A stretch of 64,000 bases of DNA from Bartonella quintana (GTDB lineage Bacteria; Pseudomonadota; Alphaproteobacteria; Rhizobiales; Rhizobiaceae): positions 806,001-870,000 of the forward strand of contig NZ_AP019773.1 in NCBI RefSeq assembly GCF_009936175.1, given 5' to 3'. The position numbers and the translations under genes were made by a program. The notes under the pieces were generated by a model, which was not told where the DNA came from, ran no database searches, and saw only the letters and a program-made list of their open reading frames with translations. Position 1 is the stretch's first letter. Every line of letters begins with the position of its first letter. Below are positions 1 to 9,124 of this stretch, piece by piece.

Positions 1-516
1 TTTGATACCCATAGTTCCTGCATTTGCTCCATGGGTCTTTGTTAATTTTCTCAATCCATGTTGCTGATTTTAAATTCCCACTGCATTACATGACTCATGA
101 AACAAAGTGCCAAAACTTTCTTTGATGAGCTTATTTCCACTTTTCCGACAAATGAATAATACCTCATCTCCAATAGGGCAGATTTTAAGGATTTTTGCTA
201 GTTTAAGCACAATCGGAAGAAAAATATCTGTTTTAAATTGGCTCTTTTTTCTATTTTCTAAATGAATAAGGTTATCTTTGACATCTTTTCAGCCGATGCG
301 AACTATATTCCATGATGCAAGAGCCCGTATACAAAAGAACATTAAATTGAAAAGATCATTTAAAGCTGTTTTAAATACCCTGCCATTGGAGGGGTAGCGA
401 GTCTTTATTTTACTGGATCGAGTTTCTATTGCATCAAGAATATATTTCTCTACAATTTTATAAGAAGAGCAATGGTCTTTATGCTTAGAAATAATTTTAA
501 GAATTCTACACTTCAC
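1..516 (-). pseudogene. relic of phage-type tyrosine recombinase (integrase)
   Basis: Read on the minus strand, 300 to 1 gives a stretch that aligns with the catalytic half of phage integrases. It contains KSGNKLIKESFGTLF, then NAVGI, an in-frame TAA (near 70), and HGLRKLTKTHGANAGTMGIK, which carries the H-x-x-R box of tyrosine recombinases. A second in-frame stop (TGA, near 289) separates this from an upstream ORF of 75 codons (516-289) whose end, FNLMFFCIRALASWNIVRIG, corresponds to the region around the first catalytic arginine (typically LLYTGQRRSD). At least two stops interrupt the frame and the C-terminal tyrosine would lie beyond base 1. Family membership is well supported by motif order. 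The protein cannot be functional as written. Confidence 0.72.
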
Positions 517-876
517 TTTTTTAGTTGATTCTGATTGATTACTCTATTGCATATTTTATAAATAATGATTCGCATATCAATCGATAATATTTCAAAAATC
601 TATAAAAATGATGTACGCTTCTTAAATTCATTCATTAATTTACGGTTATTTTTTGCATCAATCAGAGTGACTTACCGCTTATAATGAAGAGAGTAATTAT
701 ACTTATTCACAGTTATATTATAAGATCATATATTTTGTATAACATATTGACTTTTCTATTTTTTAATTAATCTCAATATCTATTAGAGTGTTTCTATTTC
801 TTGCGGCGAGTAACAAAAAATAATTAAGAATGTATTAATTTCTTGATAAAAAATAAATTTTAAGGAATTATGAATC
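517..876. other. intergenic, no gene recognised
   Basis: Strongly AT-rich spacer between the integrase relic and the rlpA leader. I see no ORF with a plausible ribosome binding site and no RNA gene. A TTGACT box at 747-752 has no well-placed -10 partner, so I do not call a promoter. Confidence 0.5.
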
Positions 877-917
877 GTGCGAGGGGAATCATCCAATAAT
901 GAATTTTCCTATCGCAC
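877..917 (+). promoter_or_regulatory. hairpin in the rlpA 5' leader
   Basis: GTGCGA (877-882) pairs with TCGCAC (912-917). Inside it, GGGGAAT (883-889) pairs with ATTTTCC (903-909) with two G-U pairs, leaving a 2-nt bulge and a loop of about 13 nt. No T-run follows on either strand, so it is not a standard terminator. It lies about 60 nt before the rlpA start and could be a leader structure or a protein-binding dyad. Its function is unknown. Confidence 0.4.
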
Positions 918-977
918 AGAATTAAGGTGCAACCTGATTTTTTGCGGTAAATACTATAGAAATAAGCGGGCTGACAA

Positions 978-1841
978 ATGCTTTTAAATAGCAAGAAAAA
1001 TTTTCCTTCCATTGTTAAATCAACATTTCAATTTGTTTCTTTAGCAGCTATTTCCCAGATATTAGTATCTTGTTGTTCAAGCCAAACAGCACATTTTGCA
1101 TTTAGAAGTTTCTGTCATAATAAGGTCGCTGATGCAAAGACTGTTGATCTACCTGCAAAAATTTCAAGTGAGCAAAATCGATCGAAAGAAAAAAAGCGTG
1201 GGCGGGCCATCATCGGTAAACCTTACAAAATAAAAGGAAAGTGGTACTATCCCAAAAATGATCCAACCTATAAACGTGTTGGACAAGCATCGTGGTATGG
1301 TTCAGACTTTCATGGGCGTTTAACAGCAAATGGTGAGATCTATGACATGAATCTTTTGACAGCCGCTCACCCCACAATGCCTTTACCCAGTTATGCTCGT
1401 GTTACTAATCTGGAAAATGGGTCTTCTATCATTGTTAGAGTGAATGATCGAGGTCCCTTTATTAAGGATAGAATCATTGATTTATCAAAACAAGCTGCAG
1501 CGATACTTGATTATGAAAATGCGGGTGTAACAAATGTTAAAGTCGAGTATATTGCTGAAGCGCCCATTGGCTATTATGATGGTGCTTATTTAATATCCTC
1601 TTATACGCCTGGAAAGGTTGATTCGTATTCGTTAGCATTCGCAGACATTTCAAAAAAAAGAGAAGATATCATGTTAGGGGAGAACAATACGGGCAGCAAA
1701 GAGAAACTAACTAAAGCTGCTGTTAAACAGAAGCAACTGAGTAAAACTGTTTCAATAAAATTGCCTGATATTGGTCCTATTCTTGTTGATAAGCCAATAT
1801 TGTTCGATCAGATAGCATCTATAAAGTTGTCTAATAAATAA
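978..1841 (+). CDS. rlpA: RlpA-like septal ring lipoprotein
   Basis: Predicted lipoprotein of 287 residues. The N-terminal signal ends in a lipobox LVSC with the lipidated cysteine at about residue 32. The double-psi beta-barrel follows at about 100-190, with GQASWYGSDFHGRLTANGE, the conserved TAAHPTMPLPSYARVTNL segment and VRVNDRGPF, all diagnostic of the RlpA family. RlpA proteins act in the periplasm; in Pseudomonas the protein is a lytic transglycosylase that cleaves denuded glycan strands at the septum. No SPOR domain is visible: the last 90 residues are basic and low in complexity, so septal targeting by SPOR is not supported. The ATG at 978 has only a weak ribosome binding site. The gene stands alone after a 460-nt AT-rich leader. 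Confidence 0.88.
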   Translation: MLLNSKKNFPSIVKSTFQFVSLAAISQILVSCCSSQTAHFAFRSFCHNKVADAKTVDLPAKISSEQNRSKEKKRGRAIIGKPYKIKGKWYYPKNDPTYKRVGQASWYGSDFHGRLTANGEIYDMNLLTAAHPTMPLPSYARVTNLENGSSIIVRVNDRGPFIKDRIIDLSKQAAAILDYENAGVTNVKVEYIAEAPIGYYDGAYLISSYTPGKVDSYSLAFADISKKREDIMLGENNTGSKEKLTKAAVKQKQLSKTVSIKLPDIGPILVDKPILFDQIASIKLSNK

Positions 1842-2340
1842 GTCAAAAAAAGACACAAGGTCAATTGATTACAACTGTTTTAAGAGGAAAGTGTGTTGAT
1901 TTCTAATCATACAAATCTTCCAACTCATTTTTTAATAATGTTCGTTTGCGGATTTCGATAGGCCTGCATGTATGATTATAAATTACTTATGGTTGTTTTT
2001 TCAGTGTAAAATACACTTAAAAAAATAGAATATATTATTGCGTCTTATTATAAAATAAGATAATGCTAATGTGGCCTTTCCAATCTCATACTCTCCTTTA
2101 AATCATAACGCGGAGTGTAAACGTTTCTCCTTTATGCTTTGCATGCATTTAAAACATTAAAAGTTGCGCCTTACACGAGAGATAAAGAGTGTATCATATT
2201 ACGTCATTTTGATCACGTTGAACGTAAATAAGGATTTGCTCTCGATTTACAAATGGTTCTTTGTCGGCAGAAAATAAACAAACCTTTTCTTGTATAAGAG
2301 TATTCTTTATTCTGATTCTTTAGATATGGGAGAATCGGCT
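1842..2340. other. intergenic, no gene recognised
   Basis: About 500 AT-rich bases between rlpA and the carboxypeptidase gene. No RNA gene, repeat or convincing ORF. A 17-codon in-frame extension of the downstream gene (from 2290) is judged untranslated because the signal peptide starts at 2341. Confidence 0.5.
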
Positions 2341-3504
2341 ATGCGTACGACATTAAGAATTTTATTTACCTTATTTTGGATGTTGATATTGGATGGGTGG
2401 GGAAGAGCGCAAGGTTTTCAAACTTCTGCATCGCAATTACTTTTACTAGACAATGACACAGATACAATACTTTTTGAAAAACAGAGTGATATTCCTTTTT
2501 TTCCTGCTTCATTAGTAAAATTGATGACAGCTGAAGTTGTATTTTATCAATTAAAACAAGGCTTATTAAGCAGCACACAGACATTCGAGGTAAGTGAAAA
2601 TGCTTGGCGCAAGGGTGGAGCACCTTCCGGTACAACGACTATGTTTGCAAAAGTGAAGACAAAAATTAGTGTTTCTGATCTTTTGCGTGGTTTAATTATT
2701 GTCAATGGAAATGATGCTGCTATTACCCTTGCAGAAGGAATATCAGGAAGTGAGGCTGATTTCGCAAAACTGATGAATCAGCGGGCCAGAACACTTGGAT
2801 TGTCGCATAGCCATTTTGTTAACCCAACAGGACTTTCTGAAGAGGGCCAGTTTGTGACATTGCGCGATATGATCGTATTAGCGCGTCATATTGCTCATAC
2901 ATATCCCAATTATTATGCGCTTTACAGTGAACCTAACTTTACTTGGAATAAGATTTTTCAACGTAACAAAAATCCTCTTATTTCTAAGGAAATGGGTGTA
3001 GAAGGATTTGCCTTTGGCTACAGTGAAAAAGAAGGTTTTTCAATGGTTGTTGCCGCTTATAAAAATCATCGACGTCTTTTTCTAGCAATAAATGGTTTGC
3101 AAGATGGTAAAGGACACACAAAAGAAATAGAACGCATTCTTCAATGGGGAATGACAGCTTTTGATCTTAAAACGATTTTCATAAAAGGAGAAACAGTTGG
3201 CCATGCTTCTGTTTATGGTGGAACACAAAATTCTGTGCCGCTCATTGTTAAAGAGCCGATAAGCTTCATGCTTTCCAATGAAAAAAAAATGAATGTTAAA
3301 GCAAAAATTAAGCATCGTGGTCCATTGAAAGCTCCCATCGTTTTAGGACAACCAGTTGGTGTTATTCAAATTTTAGAAGATAAAAAGATTCTTCTTGAAA
3401 AACCAGTTTTCGCTGGAATTGATATTCAGGAAGGAAACTTCTTTGCAAAAGTAAAAAATGCATTCTATGAAATAACAATTGGATGGTTACGGAAGTATTT
3501 ATAG
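2341..3504 (+). CDS. dacF: DacF/PBP5-type D-alanyl-D-alanine carboxypeptidase family protein, motifs degenerate
   Basis: 387 residues from the ATG at 2341, chosen because GGAG lies upstream and the Sec signal peptide starts there (MRTTLRILFTLFWMLIL). The family trims the terminal D-Ala of peptidoglycan pentapeptides. The first active-site motif is present (FPASLVKLM, Ser57 and Lys60). The second, normally S-G-N or S-x-N, reads V-N-G-N-D (Asn122 in place of the serine). The third, normally K-T-G, reads G-F-A-F-G-Y (224-226, AFG). The rest aligns well with rhizobial DacF proteins, including FTWNKIFQRNKNPL and a C-terminal beta domain with a possible amphipathic anchor (YEITIGWLRKYL). Loss of two of three motifs suggests weak or no carboxypeptidase activity, perhaps a penicillin-binding or structural role. 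The gene precedes tmk by 30 nt. Confidence 0.85.
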   Translation: MRTTLRILFTLFWMLILDGWGRAQGFQTSASQLLLLDNDTDTILFEKQSDIPFFPASLVKLMTAEVVFYQLKQGLLSSTQTFEVSENAWRKGGAPSGTTTMFAKVKTKISVSDLLRGLIIVNGNDAAITLAEGISGSEADFAKLMNQRARTLGLSHSHFVNPTGLSEEGQFVTLRDMIVLARHIAHTYPNYYALYSEPNFTWNKIFQRNKNPLISKEMGVEGFAFGYSEKEGFSMVVAAYKNHRRLFLAINGLQDGKGHTKEIERILQWGMTAFDLKTIFIKGETVGHASVYGGTQNSVPLIVKEPISFMLSNEKKMNVKAKIKHRGPLKAPIVLGQPVGVIQILEDKKILLEKPVFAGIDIQEGNFFAKVKNAFYEITIGWLRKYL

Positions 3505-3534
3505 TATGTACTAAATAAAGGTTAAGGTTCATAC

Positions 3535-4179
3535 ATGTCTGGTTATTTTATCACATTCGAAGGAGGGGAGGGCGTAGGAAAAACTACGCAAATTTCTTTA
3601 CTTGCTCAGTATCTCCGTAATCAAGGCTATGATGTTCTCACAACACGAGAACCAGGAGGAACTGTAGGTGCAGAAGCAATACGCCATATTTTGTTGTCAG
3701 GTCAAGCACAAAACTATGGACCTTTAATTGAAGTAATTTTGCTTACAGCAGCACGCATTGATCATATTACCGAAGTCATCGCGCCTTCTTTGCAAAAAGG
3801 CAAAATTGTTTTATGTGATCGTTTTATTGATTCTACGCGTGTTTACCAGGGACTCAATAATACAGTGGGTTCCTCTGTTCTTTCTGTTTTAGAATATGTC
3901 GCACTCAATGGGATAATGCCTTGTCTAACGTTTTTGTTAGATATACCAGCAAGATGTGGTATGGAACGTGCAAATTTGCGAAGAAAAAAAGCAGAAACAA
4001 TTGATTATTTCGAAAAAGATGAACTAAAGATTCAGGAACAAAGGCGCCAAGCTTTTCTTCAATTAGCAAAACAGGAGCCTCATCGGTTTCGTGTGATTGA
4101 CGCAACAGGTGCGATGGAAGTTATTGCACAGCAAATAAAAAACATTTGTCATCAGATAATATTGGACCAGGTTCCATGA
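3535..4179 (+). CDS. tmk: thymidylate kinase
   Basis: Phosphorylates dTMP to dTDP with ATP, the last dedicated step of dTTP synthesis, in the cytosol. 214 residues, normal for the family. The P-loop FEGGEGVGKTT is at about 8-18. The DR-x motif and substrate-binding region appear as LCDRFIDSTRVYQG (about 95-108), and a LID-like basic stretch RANLRRKKAE follows at about 145. The stop codon overlaps the start of holB (ATGA), indicating translational coupling. The pairing of tmk with holB, downstream of dacF, is the usual alphaproteobacterial arrangement. Confidence 0.96.
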   Translation: MSGYFITFEGGEGVGKTTQISLLAQYLRNQGYDVLTTREPGGTVGAEAIRHILLSGQAQNYGPLIEVILLTAARIDHITEVIAPSLQKGKIVLCDRFIDSTRVYQGLNNTVGSSVLSVLEYVALNGIMPCLTFLLDIPARCGMERANLRRKKAETIDYFEKDELKIQEQRRQAFLQLAKQEPHRFRVIDATGAMEVIAQQIKNICHQIILDQVP

Positions 4180-5231
4180 ACGATATAAATTTTTTACGCC
4201 AATATGACGATATCGATACAGTTTTATCACCTTCACAGAATAATATTATCTTTGGTCATGAGGCTGCTCGTCATTTTTTAGCAAAAATGCGTCAAGAGGG
4301 GCGTTTACATCATGCGTTAATATTTGAAGGAGAACATGGAATTGGAAAAGCCACATTGGCATTTCACCTTGCTTGGAATATTTTAAGCTCTCAAAAAGGT
4401 GATTTCCTACAGCCAGAGTCTAATTCTATCACATGGCGCCAAATTACGCAGGGAAGTCACCCTTGTCTTTTGCACATTTCACGTCGCTTTGATGTAAAAA
4501 CGCAAAAGTTTAAAACAGGTATACTCATTGATGATATCCGCGATATTATGCATTTTTTACACAAAACATCGCAAGATAATGGGTGGCGCATTGTTATCAT
4601 TGATCCGGCAGATGATATGAATAGAAGCGCAGCAAATGCAATTCTCAAAACGCTCGAAGAACCTCCAGTAAAGACGTTATTCATTATTATCACACACTCT
4701 TCAGGAAAATTACTCCCAACAATTCGCTCACGGTGCCAACAGATCTCTTTGCGACCATTGCATGATGATGAAATGAAAAAAGTCATTACACATGTTTTTT
4801 TTAATCAAAATAGACTTAATGAAGAAACTATTAAAATGATTGTACAAAGATCGAAAGGAAGTCCTCGAAAGGCAGCCTTACTTATTCACCATGGCGGACT
4901 TGAAATTGTGAAAAAAATTGATACGCTCTTGGAGCAATCTGTTTGCAACCCAGCTATCGTACACACTCTTGCACAAACACTTTCGTCTCTTTCTTCAGTT
5001 ATCCAATTTCAACAATTTTGTGATGAAATTCTTGATAAAATTCAAAAAAAAGCTATCATGCTAGCTGAAAAAGGGAATTTAGCTCTCTCAAAAAAATATG
5101 CACAAATCTGGCAAGAGATTCATCAAGAAGTAGAGGAAATGCAATCATTTAATCTTGATAAAAAGCAATTCATTATCAACTTGCTTTTTAGAGTTCATAA
5201 GATCATTCATGAGAGTAAGATTTTTCCGTGA
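4176..5231 (+). CDS. holB: DNA polymerase III delta' subunit
   Basis: Clamp-loader subunit that, with gamma/tau and delta, opens and loads the beta sliding clamp. 351 residues from the ATG at 4176, which forms an ATGA overlap with tmk; an in-frame TTG 30 nt upstream would overlap tmk further and is less likely. A P-loop-like EGEHGIGKATLAFH lies near residue 48, NAILKTLEEPP marks the AAA+ sensor region and TIRSRCQQISLRPL carries the SRC arginine-finger motif. The zinc-binding cysteines of E. coli delta' are not evident. Transcribed with dacF-tmk and followed 60 nt later by metG. Confidence 0.93.
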   Translation: MNDINFLRQYDDIDTVLSPSQNNIIFGHEAARHFLAKMRQEGRLHHALIFEGEHGIGKATLAFHLAWNILSSQKGDFLQPESNSITWRQITQGSHPCLLHISRRFDVKTQKFKTGILIDDIRDIMHFLHKTSQDNGWRIVIIDPADDMNRSAANAILKTLEEPPVKTLFIIITHSSGKLLPTIRSRCQQISLRPLHDDEMKKVITHVFFNQNRLNEETIKMIVQRSKGSPRKAALLIHHGGLEIVKKIDTLLEQSVCNPAIVHTLAQTLSSLSSVIQFQQFCDEILDKIQKKAIMLAEKGNLALSKKYAQIWQEIHQEVEEMQSFNLDKKQFIINLLFRVHKIIHESKIFP

Positions 5232-5291
5232 CAATCTGATTAACAGGCGTTATGTCATTTATCTTTTATTGCGTTTCACAATGAGTATGAC

Positions 5292-6851
5292 ATGCGTGAC
5301 ACATATTATATAACAACTCCGATTTTTTATCCTAATAGCACTCCACATATTGGACATGCCTATAGTGCGATTGCAAGCGATGCTTTGGCCCGTTTTCAAC
5401 GATTAGATGGAAAAAATGTATTTTTTCTATCTGGTACGGATGAACATGGTTTAAAGATGCAACAAACAGCAGCAGCGTTGGGTATTACACCTAAGCAACT
5501 CGCTGACCGCAACAGTGCTGTATTTAAAAAAATGCTCGCAGCATTAAATTGTTCTAACGATGATTTCATTCGTACGACAGAAGAGCGCCATTATCAAGCT
5601 TGTCAGGAAATTTGGAAAAAGATGCAAGCCGATGGCGATATTTATCTTGGCTGTTATAAAGGCTGGTATTCGATTCGTCAGGAAGCTTATTATGAAGAGA
5701 AGGAGACTGAAGTTGGAGAAGACAACATCCGTCGCGAAAAGGATTTAGGCTCTCCAGTTGAATGGAATGAAGAAGAAAGTTATTTTTTTAGACTCTCCCG
5801 TTATGAAAAAGCGCTTCTTGAACATTATGAAAAACACCCTGATTTTATTGCTCCACTTGAGCGGTATAATGAAGTTATCAGTTTTGTCAAATCAGGTTTA
5901 AAAGACATTTCCATTTCACGTGCAAGTTTTCATTGGGGAATTTGTGTTCCAGGGAATCCAAAACATGTGATGTACGTTTGGGTTGATGCACTCACGAACT
6001 ATCTATCAGCAATTGGTTTTTTCGATGGAAATTCAAAAAAACGTGATTTTTGGCCTGCAAATATTCATATCATTGGTAAAGATATTATTCGTTTTCACGC
6101 AGTTTATTGGCCAGCATTCTTAATGTCTGCTGGAATTGAACTGCCTAAGCGTGTTTTTGCTCATGGTTTTTTACTCAATCGCGGTGCAAAAATGTCAAAA
6201 TCCATTGGAAATGTTGTTGATCCTTTTGAAATGATCGATCACTATGGTCTTGATCAAGTACGTTATTTTCTTCTCCGTGAAGTGCCATTTGGACAAGATG
6301 GTAGTTATGGGCATGATAATGTTGTGAATCGCATTAACGCAGATCTTGCGAATGATCTTGGTAATTTAGCACTACGCTCTTTGTCTATGATTGCTAAAAA
6401 TTGTGATGCAAAAGTCCCTCGACCAGCTGCATTTTTAATTCAAGATGAACAACTTTTAAAACAATCTCTTCAAGCTCTTGACATTACACGCCAAGCCATG
6501 TCCTCTCAGGAGATGCATTTAGCACTTTCAGCTATTTTTTCAGTCGTAGCAGATGCTAACCGCTATTTTGCCAACGAACAACCTTGGAATTTAAGGAAAA
6601 ATAATCTAGAAAGATTTTCTACAGTTCTTTACATAACTGTAGAAATCTTGCGGCAAATAGGAATTATGCTATTGCCTTTTATGCCACAATCAGCAGCCAA
6701 GCTTCTTGATAGCCTTGCAATTTCTAAAAATGATCGATTATTGTATCATATTAGTCATTCAAAGATTCAAGAAGGTCTTGATCTTCCGCCACCAGAACCA
6801 ATCTTTCCCCGTTATATTCTTAAGAAAAACGATATTGATCATGTTTATTGA
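5292..6851 (+). CDS. metG: methionyl-tRNA synthetase
   Basis: Charges tRNA-Met in the cytosol. Class I synthetase of 519 residues. The HIGH motif is read in [11 protein letters not shown] (about 13-23) and the KMSKS loop in [10 protein letters not shown] (about 297-306). The connective insertion has [11 protein letters not shown] in place of zinc-binding cysteines, so this is the zinc-less type. The protein ends after the anticodon-binding helical domain and lacks the C-terminal EMAP/Trbp dimerisation domain found in E. coli MetG. Its last 11 nt overlap the tatD start, suggesting coupled translation. Confidence 0.97.
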   Translation: MRDTYYITTPIFYPNSTPHIGHAYSAIASDALARFQRLDGKNVFFLSGTDEHGLKMQQTAAALGITPKQLADRNSAVFKKMLAALNCSNDDFIRTTEERHYQACQEIWKKMQADGDIYLGCYKGWYSIRQEAYYEEKETEVGEDNIRREKDLGSPVEWNEEESYFFRLSRYEKALLEHYEKHPDFIAPLERYNEVISFVKSGLKDISISRASFHWGICVPGNPKHVMYVWVDALTNYLSAIGFFDGNSKKRDFWPANIHIIGKDIIRFHAVYWPAFLMSAGIELPKRVFAHGFLLNRGAKMSKSIGNVVDPFEMIDHYGLDQVRYFLLREVPFGQDGSYGHDNVVNRINADLANDLGNLALRSLSMIAKNCDAKVPRPAAFLIQDEQLLKQSLQALDITRQAMSSQEMHLALSAIFSVVADANRYFANEQPWNLRKNNLERFSTVLYITVEILRQIGIMLLPFMPQSAAKLLDSLAISKNDRLLYHISHSKIQEGLDLPPPEPIFPRYILKKNDIDHVY

Positions 6852-7614
6852 TACACATTGTCATCTCGACTTTGAGGATTTTTCCCAAGATTTGGATGAT
6901 GTTATCCAAAGAGCCCTAGATGCTAATGTTAGACGTATGATAACGATTTCAACGCAACTTCGTAAGTTGGATAAGCTTTTAGAAATTACACAAGCCTATG
7001 ACCAAATGTTTTGTTCCGTTGGCACACATCCTAATCATGCCTATGAAGAACAAAATATTACAGCTGAAAGCCTTATTCATTTATCGAAGCATCCAAAAAT
7101 TGTAGCGTTTGGGGAAGCTGGTCTTGACTATCATTATGATTATTCTTCACCAAAAGAGCAAAGAAAAATTTTCCAAGAGCATATTATCGCTTCTCGAGAA
7201 ACACAGCTCCCTCTTGTCATCCATTCACGTAATGCTGATATAGATATGGAGCAAATATTACGCGAGCAGATAAAAGAAGGGGCTTTTCCATTTGTACTTC
7301 ATTGTTATTCATCTGGGATGCAACTTGCTCGTGCTGGCATTGAACTTGGTGGTTATATCTCTTTTTCAGGTATTCTGACTTTCAAAAATGCGCTTGAAAT
7401 CCGTGAAATAGCAAAAATTGTGCCTCATAAGCATTTATTGATTGAAACGGATGCACCATTTTTAGCACCTGTTCCTCATCGAGGAAAAACAAATGAGCCA
7501 TCTTTCGTACGCTATACAGCAGCTATTTTGGCTGAAACAATTGGCTTAACCATTGAAGAAATAGCTCAGATAACAACACAAAATGCTTTTCGTTTATTTA
7601 ATAAAATGAAATAA
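6841..7614 (+). CDS. tatD: TatD-family metal-dependent deoxyribonuclease
   Basis: 257 residues from the ATG at 6841; an upstream in-frame start inside metG is rejected because homologues begin at [11 protein letters not shown]. Metal ligands of the amidohydrolase-fold TatD family are all visible: H-x-H in DTHCHLDF, glutamate in [10 protein letters not shown], histidine in VIHSRNAD, histidine in LHCYSS and the aspartate in [16 protein letters not shown]. TatD enzymes are 3'-5' exonucleases or DNases linked to DNA repair and fragmentation. The order metG, tatD, MBL gene is conserved in many alphaproteobacteria. Confidence 0.95.
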   Translation: MFIDTHCHLDFEDFSQDLDDVIQRALDANVRRMITISTQLRKLDKLLEITQAYDQMFCSVGTHPNHAYEEQNITAESLIHLSKHPKIVAFGEAGLDYHYDYSSPKEQRKIFQEHIIASRETQLPLVIHSRNADIDMEQILREQIKEGAFPFVLHCYSSGMQLARAGIELGGYISFSGILTFKNALEIREIAKIVPHKHLLIETDAPFLAPVPHRGKTNEPSFVRYTAAILAETIGLTIEEIAQITTQNAFRLFNKMK

Positions 7615-7624
7615 GGTAAAAGGT

Positions 7625-8437
7625 ATGTTTGATCGCTACCGATTTACAATATTAGGCTGTGGTTCTTCCCCGGGAGTCCCACGTCCCAATGGTGATTGGG
7701 GAGCTTGTGACCCTAATAACCCCAAAAACAAACGTTACAGAAGTTCTTTATTAGTCGAACGCATTCAAGCATCAGGAAAAAAAACGACTGTCGTTATTGA
7801 TACTGGTCCAGATTTTCGATCACAAATGATCGATGCGCACGTAAATCATCTTGATGCTGCACTTTATACACATTCTCACGCAGATCATATTCACGGTATT
7901 GATGATTTACGCAGCTATGCACTTGCACAAAAATGTCTAATAGATATTTATGCCGATGCGTTTACACTAAAGCATCTAAAAAATGCTTTCAGCTATTGTT
8001 TTCAAACCCAAAAAGGTTCGTTTTATTCACCCATTTTAAAAGAACATCTTATCAATGAAGATAGTCAATTTATAATTCAGGGGCAGGGTGACACAATAAC
8101 CGTCAAGACGCATTTACAATTTCACGGCACTATCCATTCTTTAGGTTTTCGTATTGGTAATGTTGCTTATTGTACAGATGTTAGTAAATTCCCTGAAAAA
8201 ACGTTACAAAAATTAATGAATTTGGAAGTTTTAATTATTGAAGCTCTTCAGTTTGAATCTCACCCAAGTCATCTTTCTGTTGATCAAGCGTTGCAATGGA
8301 TAAAATATTTAAAGCCAAAACAAGCCATATTAACGCATATGGATAGATCACTTGATTACAATGAGGTTATAAATTATGTGCCAGCATATGTTAAGCCTGC
8401 CTATCAAGGACTTACTTTTGAAACAAAAGTTTTGTAA
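7625..8437 (+). CDS. metallo-beta-lactamase-fold hydrolase, PhnP-like
   Basis: 270 residues. N-terminal ILGCGSSPGVPRPNGDWGAC is typical of the PhnP-like branch. The zinc-binding H-x-H-x-D-H box is THSHADHIHG (about 80-89), a third-ligand aspartate is in AYCTDVSKF and a C-terminal histidine in ILTHMDRSLDY. PhnP is a cyclic phosphodiesterase of phosphonate breakdown, but no phn genes are near, and members next to metG-tatD are usually annotated only as MBL-fold hydrolases. The substrate is therefore not assignable. It starts 10 nt after tatD and is the last gene of this run. Confidence 0.9.
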   Translation: MFDRYRFTILGCGSSPGVPRPNGDWGACDPNNPKNKRYRSSLLVERIQASGKKTTVVIDTGPDFRSQMIDAHVNHLDAALYTHSHADHIHGIDDLRSYALAQKCLIDIYADAFTLKHLKNAFSYCFQTQKGSFYSPILKEHLINEDSQFIIQGQGDTITVKTHLQFHGTIHSLGFRIGNVAYCTDVSKFPEKTLQKLMNLEVLIIEALQFESHPSHLSVDQALQWIKYLKPKQAILTHMDRSLDYNEVINYVPAYVKPAYQGLTFETKVL

Positions 8438-8819
8438 ATAATTATAAAACAATATATCTCGTTTTGTATTGATAATTATGCTGCTAAAGCAACAAATTAT
8501 AGGTGTGTATTCAACATAATTTTTTTCTACCCATTGTATATCTATGAAAGAAATGAAAATTATTATTACTTTGTTTTTATTTTATTACTGTATATTATTT
8601 TTAAGTTTAATCAATATTTTTAAAATACATTTTATATTCAATATATAAAGTATTAATATCACATTTTTGACATAATTATGTTTTAATTAAGTCATTCTGT
8701 GACAAAAATTGGATTAATGTGGTATAAATTAAGTTTTATTCTATCTGGATCAGGACTTTATCATATTATCGCATAATATATATTATGGAATTTTTTGAAA
8801 TGGAAAGGATATGTATTAC
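8438..8819. other. intergenic, AT-rich; weak promoter-like boxes
   Basis: AT-rich spacer. GTGACA (8699-8704) and TATAAA (8723-8728) are separated by 18 nt and resemble a sigma-70 promoter pointing right, toward the small ORF at 8820. Nothing else is recognised. Confidence 0.35.
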
Positions 8820-8918
8820 ATGGTAGTAGCACTTTGGGGAACAGTAGCATCATTATTATGGATATTTTGCTCAAAAGCAACTAGTTCCTGGGATTTATGG
8901 TGGGTACCCTTTTGTTAA
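8820..8918 (+). CDS. possible tryptophan-rich small membrane peptide (32 aa)
   Basis: An ATG-started frame of 32 codons beginning MVVALWGTVASLLWIFC and ending WWVPFC then TAA. It has six tryptophans and one hydrophobic segment long enough to span the membrane. GGAAAGG lies about 11 nt upstream; an in-frame ATG three codons earlier sits too close to it. The codon signal is too short to judge and no family is recognised. It could be a small membrane peptide, a gene remnant or chance. Confidence 0.22.
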   Translation: MVVALWGTVASLLWIFCSKATSSWDLWWVPFC

Positions 8919-8955
8919 AAATTTTAAAAAAGATCGGGCTAGTAATTCTAGCCCG
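8919..8955 (-). terminator. Rho-independent terminator reading leftward
   Basis: CGGGCTAG (8935-8942) and CTAGCCCG (8948-8955) form a perfect 8-bp stem with a 5-nt loop. On the minus strand the stem is followed by ATCTTTTTTAAAATTTTT. It therefore terminates transcription from the right (pcs and the hydrolase relic), not the small ORF on its left. Confidence 0.7.
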
Positions 8956-9085
8956 AAAATTTAAAAAATACAGCATCAGTTCTATGATTTTTTTAAAGAA
9001 GGCTATTTAAGAATTCGTAATACTAAATGTTCCATAAAATAATGGTACAAGTGACGACAGATAGATGGAAGTAGAATAGAAAAAA

Positions 9086-9121
9086 GTTGTTATCATAAAT
9101 GTTGTTGTTATCATAAATGTT
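9086..9121. repeat. perfect 18-bp tandem duplication
   Basis: GTTGTTATCATAAATGTT occurs twice head to tail (9086-9103 and 9104-9121). It lies at the 3' end of the decayed CoA hydrolase gene and looks like replication slippage in DNA no longer under selection. Confidence 0.9.
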
Positions 9122-9124
9122 TCT

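Noticed and set aside
747..777. Possible promoter with TTGACT before rlpA
   Set aside because: No -10 box at 16-18 nt; the best AT-rich hexamer is at 15 nt, which is not convincing in such AT-rich DNA.
6706..6840. N-terminal extension of tatD inside metG
   Set aside because: Homologues begin at [11 protein letters not shown], and the extension overlaps the conserved metG end in another frame.
8935..8955. Hairpin CGGGCTAG/CTAGCCCG first taken as terminator of the small ORF at 8820
   Set aside because: The T-run is only on the minus strand, so it terminates leftward transcription.
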